A program made the position numbers and the translations under genes. Source: Bacteroidota bacterium (GTDB lineage Bacteria > Bacteroidota > Bacteroidia > UKL13-3). Taken from it: 6,534 bases of DNA. The notes under the pieces were generated by a model. It was given only the letters and a program-made list of their open reading frames with translations. It had not been told where the DNA came from and made no database searches. Shown here piece after piece: positions 6,197 to 6,534 of the stretch; within the stretch, counting starts at the first letter, position 1; each line of letters opens with the position of its first letter. The stretch covers positions 1 to 6,534 of the forward strand of contig CANHJJ010000108.1 in NCBI GenBank assembly GCA_947460565.1, given 5' to 3'.

Positions 6197-6241
6197 GATA
6201 ATAAATAGGAGTTGAGAATATGTCCATACTGTTCGTTGGAC

Positions 6242-6380
6242 TCTTGTGCGCTTGTATATAGCAAAGGAGACTACGAATTAATAAATAAAAAGAGTTTGTA
6301 ACTCATTTTAAATAACCCGTGTCGGAGACACTACCTTTCATTTTAAATCCGAAGAGCGCTTCGCTAACTCTTCGGATAGT
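6242..6380. repeat. Long direct repeat, right copy (139 bp)
   Basis: This is the second copy of 2060-2200, in direct orientation and about 95% identical. It starts 45 bases after the stop of the last operon gene. It keeps the GTGTC-GGA-GACAC palindrome (6319-6331) and the larger hairpin (6347-6377). The 4041 bases between the two copies contain exactly the XRE gene, the control region and the four envelope genes. Homology may continue to about 6405, matching 2261-2292. Confidence 0.92.
6347..6377. repeat. Hairpin within right repeat copy, perfect 10-bp stem
   Basis: ATCCGAAGAG (6347-6356) pairs perfectly with CTCTTCGGAT (6368-6377) around an 11-base loop. The left copy has only 8 continuous pairs because it has G instead of T at the equivalent of 6369. 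No T run follows on the plus strand, so it is not a standard intrinsic terminator, though it lies downstream of the operon and could end or protect the transcript. Confidence 0.6.
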
Positions 6381-6409
6381 GAAGGGATTAATACAATCCA
6401 GCGAATAAA

Positions 6410-6440
6410 AACTATCAACTGCCAACCAACAACTATCAAC
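6410..6440. repeat. Short direct repeat AACTATCAAC, period 21
   Basis: AACTATCAAC occurs at 6410-6419 and 6431-6440, separated by TGCCAACCAAC, giving a simple C/A-rich spacer. It is low-complexity intergenic sequence with no evident function. Confidence 0.5.
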
Positions 6441-6453
6441 CAAAATCCTTACA

Positions 6454-6483
6454 TTTGCTCATGAAAGGTCGGTGTAATATTTG
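6454..6483 (+). promoter_or_regulatory. Promoter-like pair pointing right, out of the window
   Basis: TTTG at 6454-6457 is followed 22 bases later by TTTG at 6480-6483, preceded by TA at 6475-6476. This is the Bacteroidota -33/-7 arrangement with one extra base in the TAnnTTTG box. A gene would be expected to start at or beyond the window edge. The frame beginning with TTG at 6481 is open to the last base (KKINTNFITAEPLCQNQ after the first codon), but no ATG is present, so I do not call a gene. Confidence 0.45.
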
Positions 6484-6534
6484 AAAAAAATTAATACTAA
6501 TTTTATTACAGCTGAACCGCTTTGTCAAAACCAG

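Noticed and set aside
6222..6241. GTCCA/TGGAC inverted repeat after the last operon gene, considered as a terminator
   Set aside because: The stem is only 5 bp with a 10-base loop and no T run follows.
3186..6264. Minus-strand open frames opposite the four envelope genes (for example 3186-3440, 5292-5639, 5968-6264)
   Set aside because: They overlap plus-strand genes with clear signals and domains; their products show no domains.
2060..6380. Insertion sequence or composite transposon bounded by the long repeats
   Set aside because: No transposase gene lies in or between the repeats, there are no terminal inverted repeats on the copies, and no target-site duplication was seen outside them.
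6437..6534. Minus-strand frame open from the right edge to a stop near 6437
   Set aside because: Its 30-odd residues show no recognisable end of a protein and it overlaps a rightward promoter-like pair; open length is within chance.

Overview
The window looks like a chromosomal segment of a Bacteroidota (Bacteroidetes) bacterium. The evidence is TAnnTTTG-type promoter boxes close to start codons, no purine-rich Shine-Dalgarno sequences, lipoprotein signals ending in NSC or TSC, a 'VSA-Q'/'AFG-Q' type of signal peptide, FN3-like repeats joined to a DUF1566-like domain, and a PorT-like beta-barrel. Genus cannot be read from the sequence.

Layout. (1) Bases 1-1870, minus strand, hold most of a secreted M1-family zinc aminopeptidase whose C-terminus runs off the left edge. 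(2) Bases 1871-2302 hold no gene. They contain a degenerate repeat/hairpin region and the first copy of a ~140-bp palindrome-rich repeat. (3) Bases 2303-2650, minus strand, encode a small XRE-type repressor-like protein. (4) Bases 2651-2922 are a divergent control region with promoter-like boxes in both directions, a tandem operator-like repeat with 20-bp period between them, and a long AT-rich leader. (5) Bases 2941-6196, plus strand, are a tight four-gene run: a small lipoprotein (DUF6567-like), a protein with an SH3-like region, coiled coil and beta-barrel, a large lipoprotein with three FN3-like repeats and a DUF1566-like C-terminus, and a small helical cytosolic protein of unknown family. 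(6) Bases 6242-6380 are the second copy of the ~140-bp repeat, about 95% identical and in the same orientation. (7) Bases 6381-6534 hold no complete gene but carry a promoter-like pair pointing right, out of the window.

Interpretation. The XRE gene and the four envelope genes form one regulated unit of about 4 kb, more AT-rich than the aminopeptidase gene, with a ~140-bp direct repeat on each side. The simplest reading is an accessory cassette lying between two members of a dispersed intergenic repeat family. The XRE protein probably acts on the shared control region. Three of the four operon products carry export signals, so the unit most likely builds or modifies something at the cell envelope; its actual function cannot be read from the sequence. 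No transposase, integrase, RNA gene or CRISPR array was seen.
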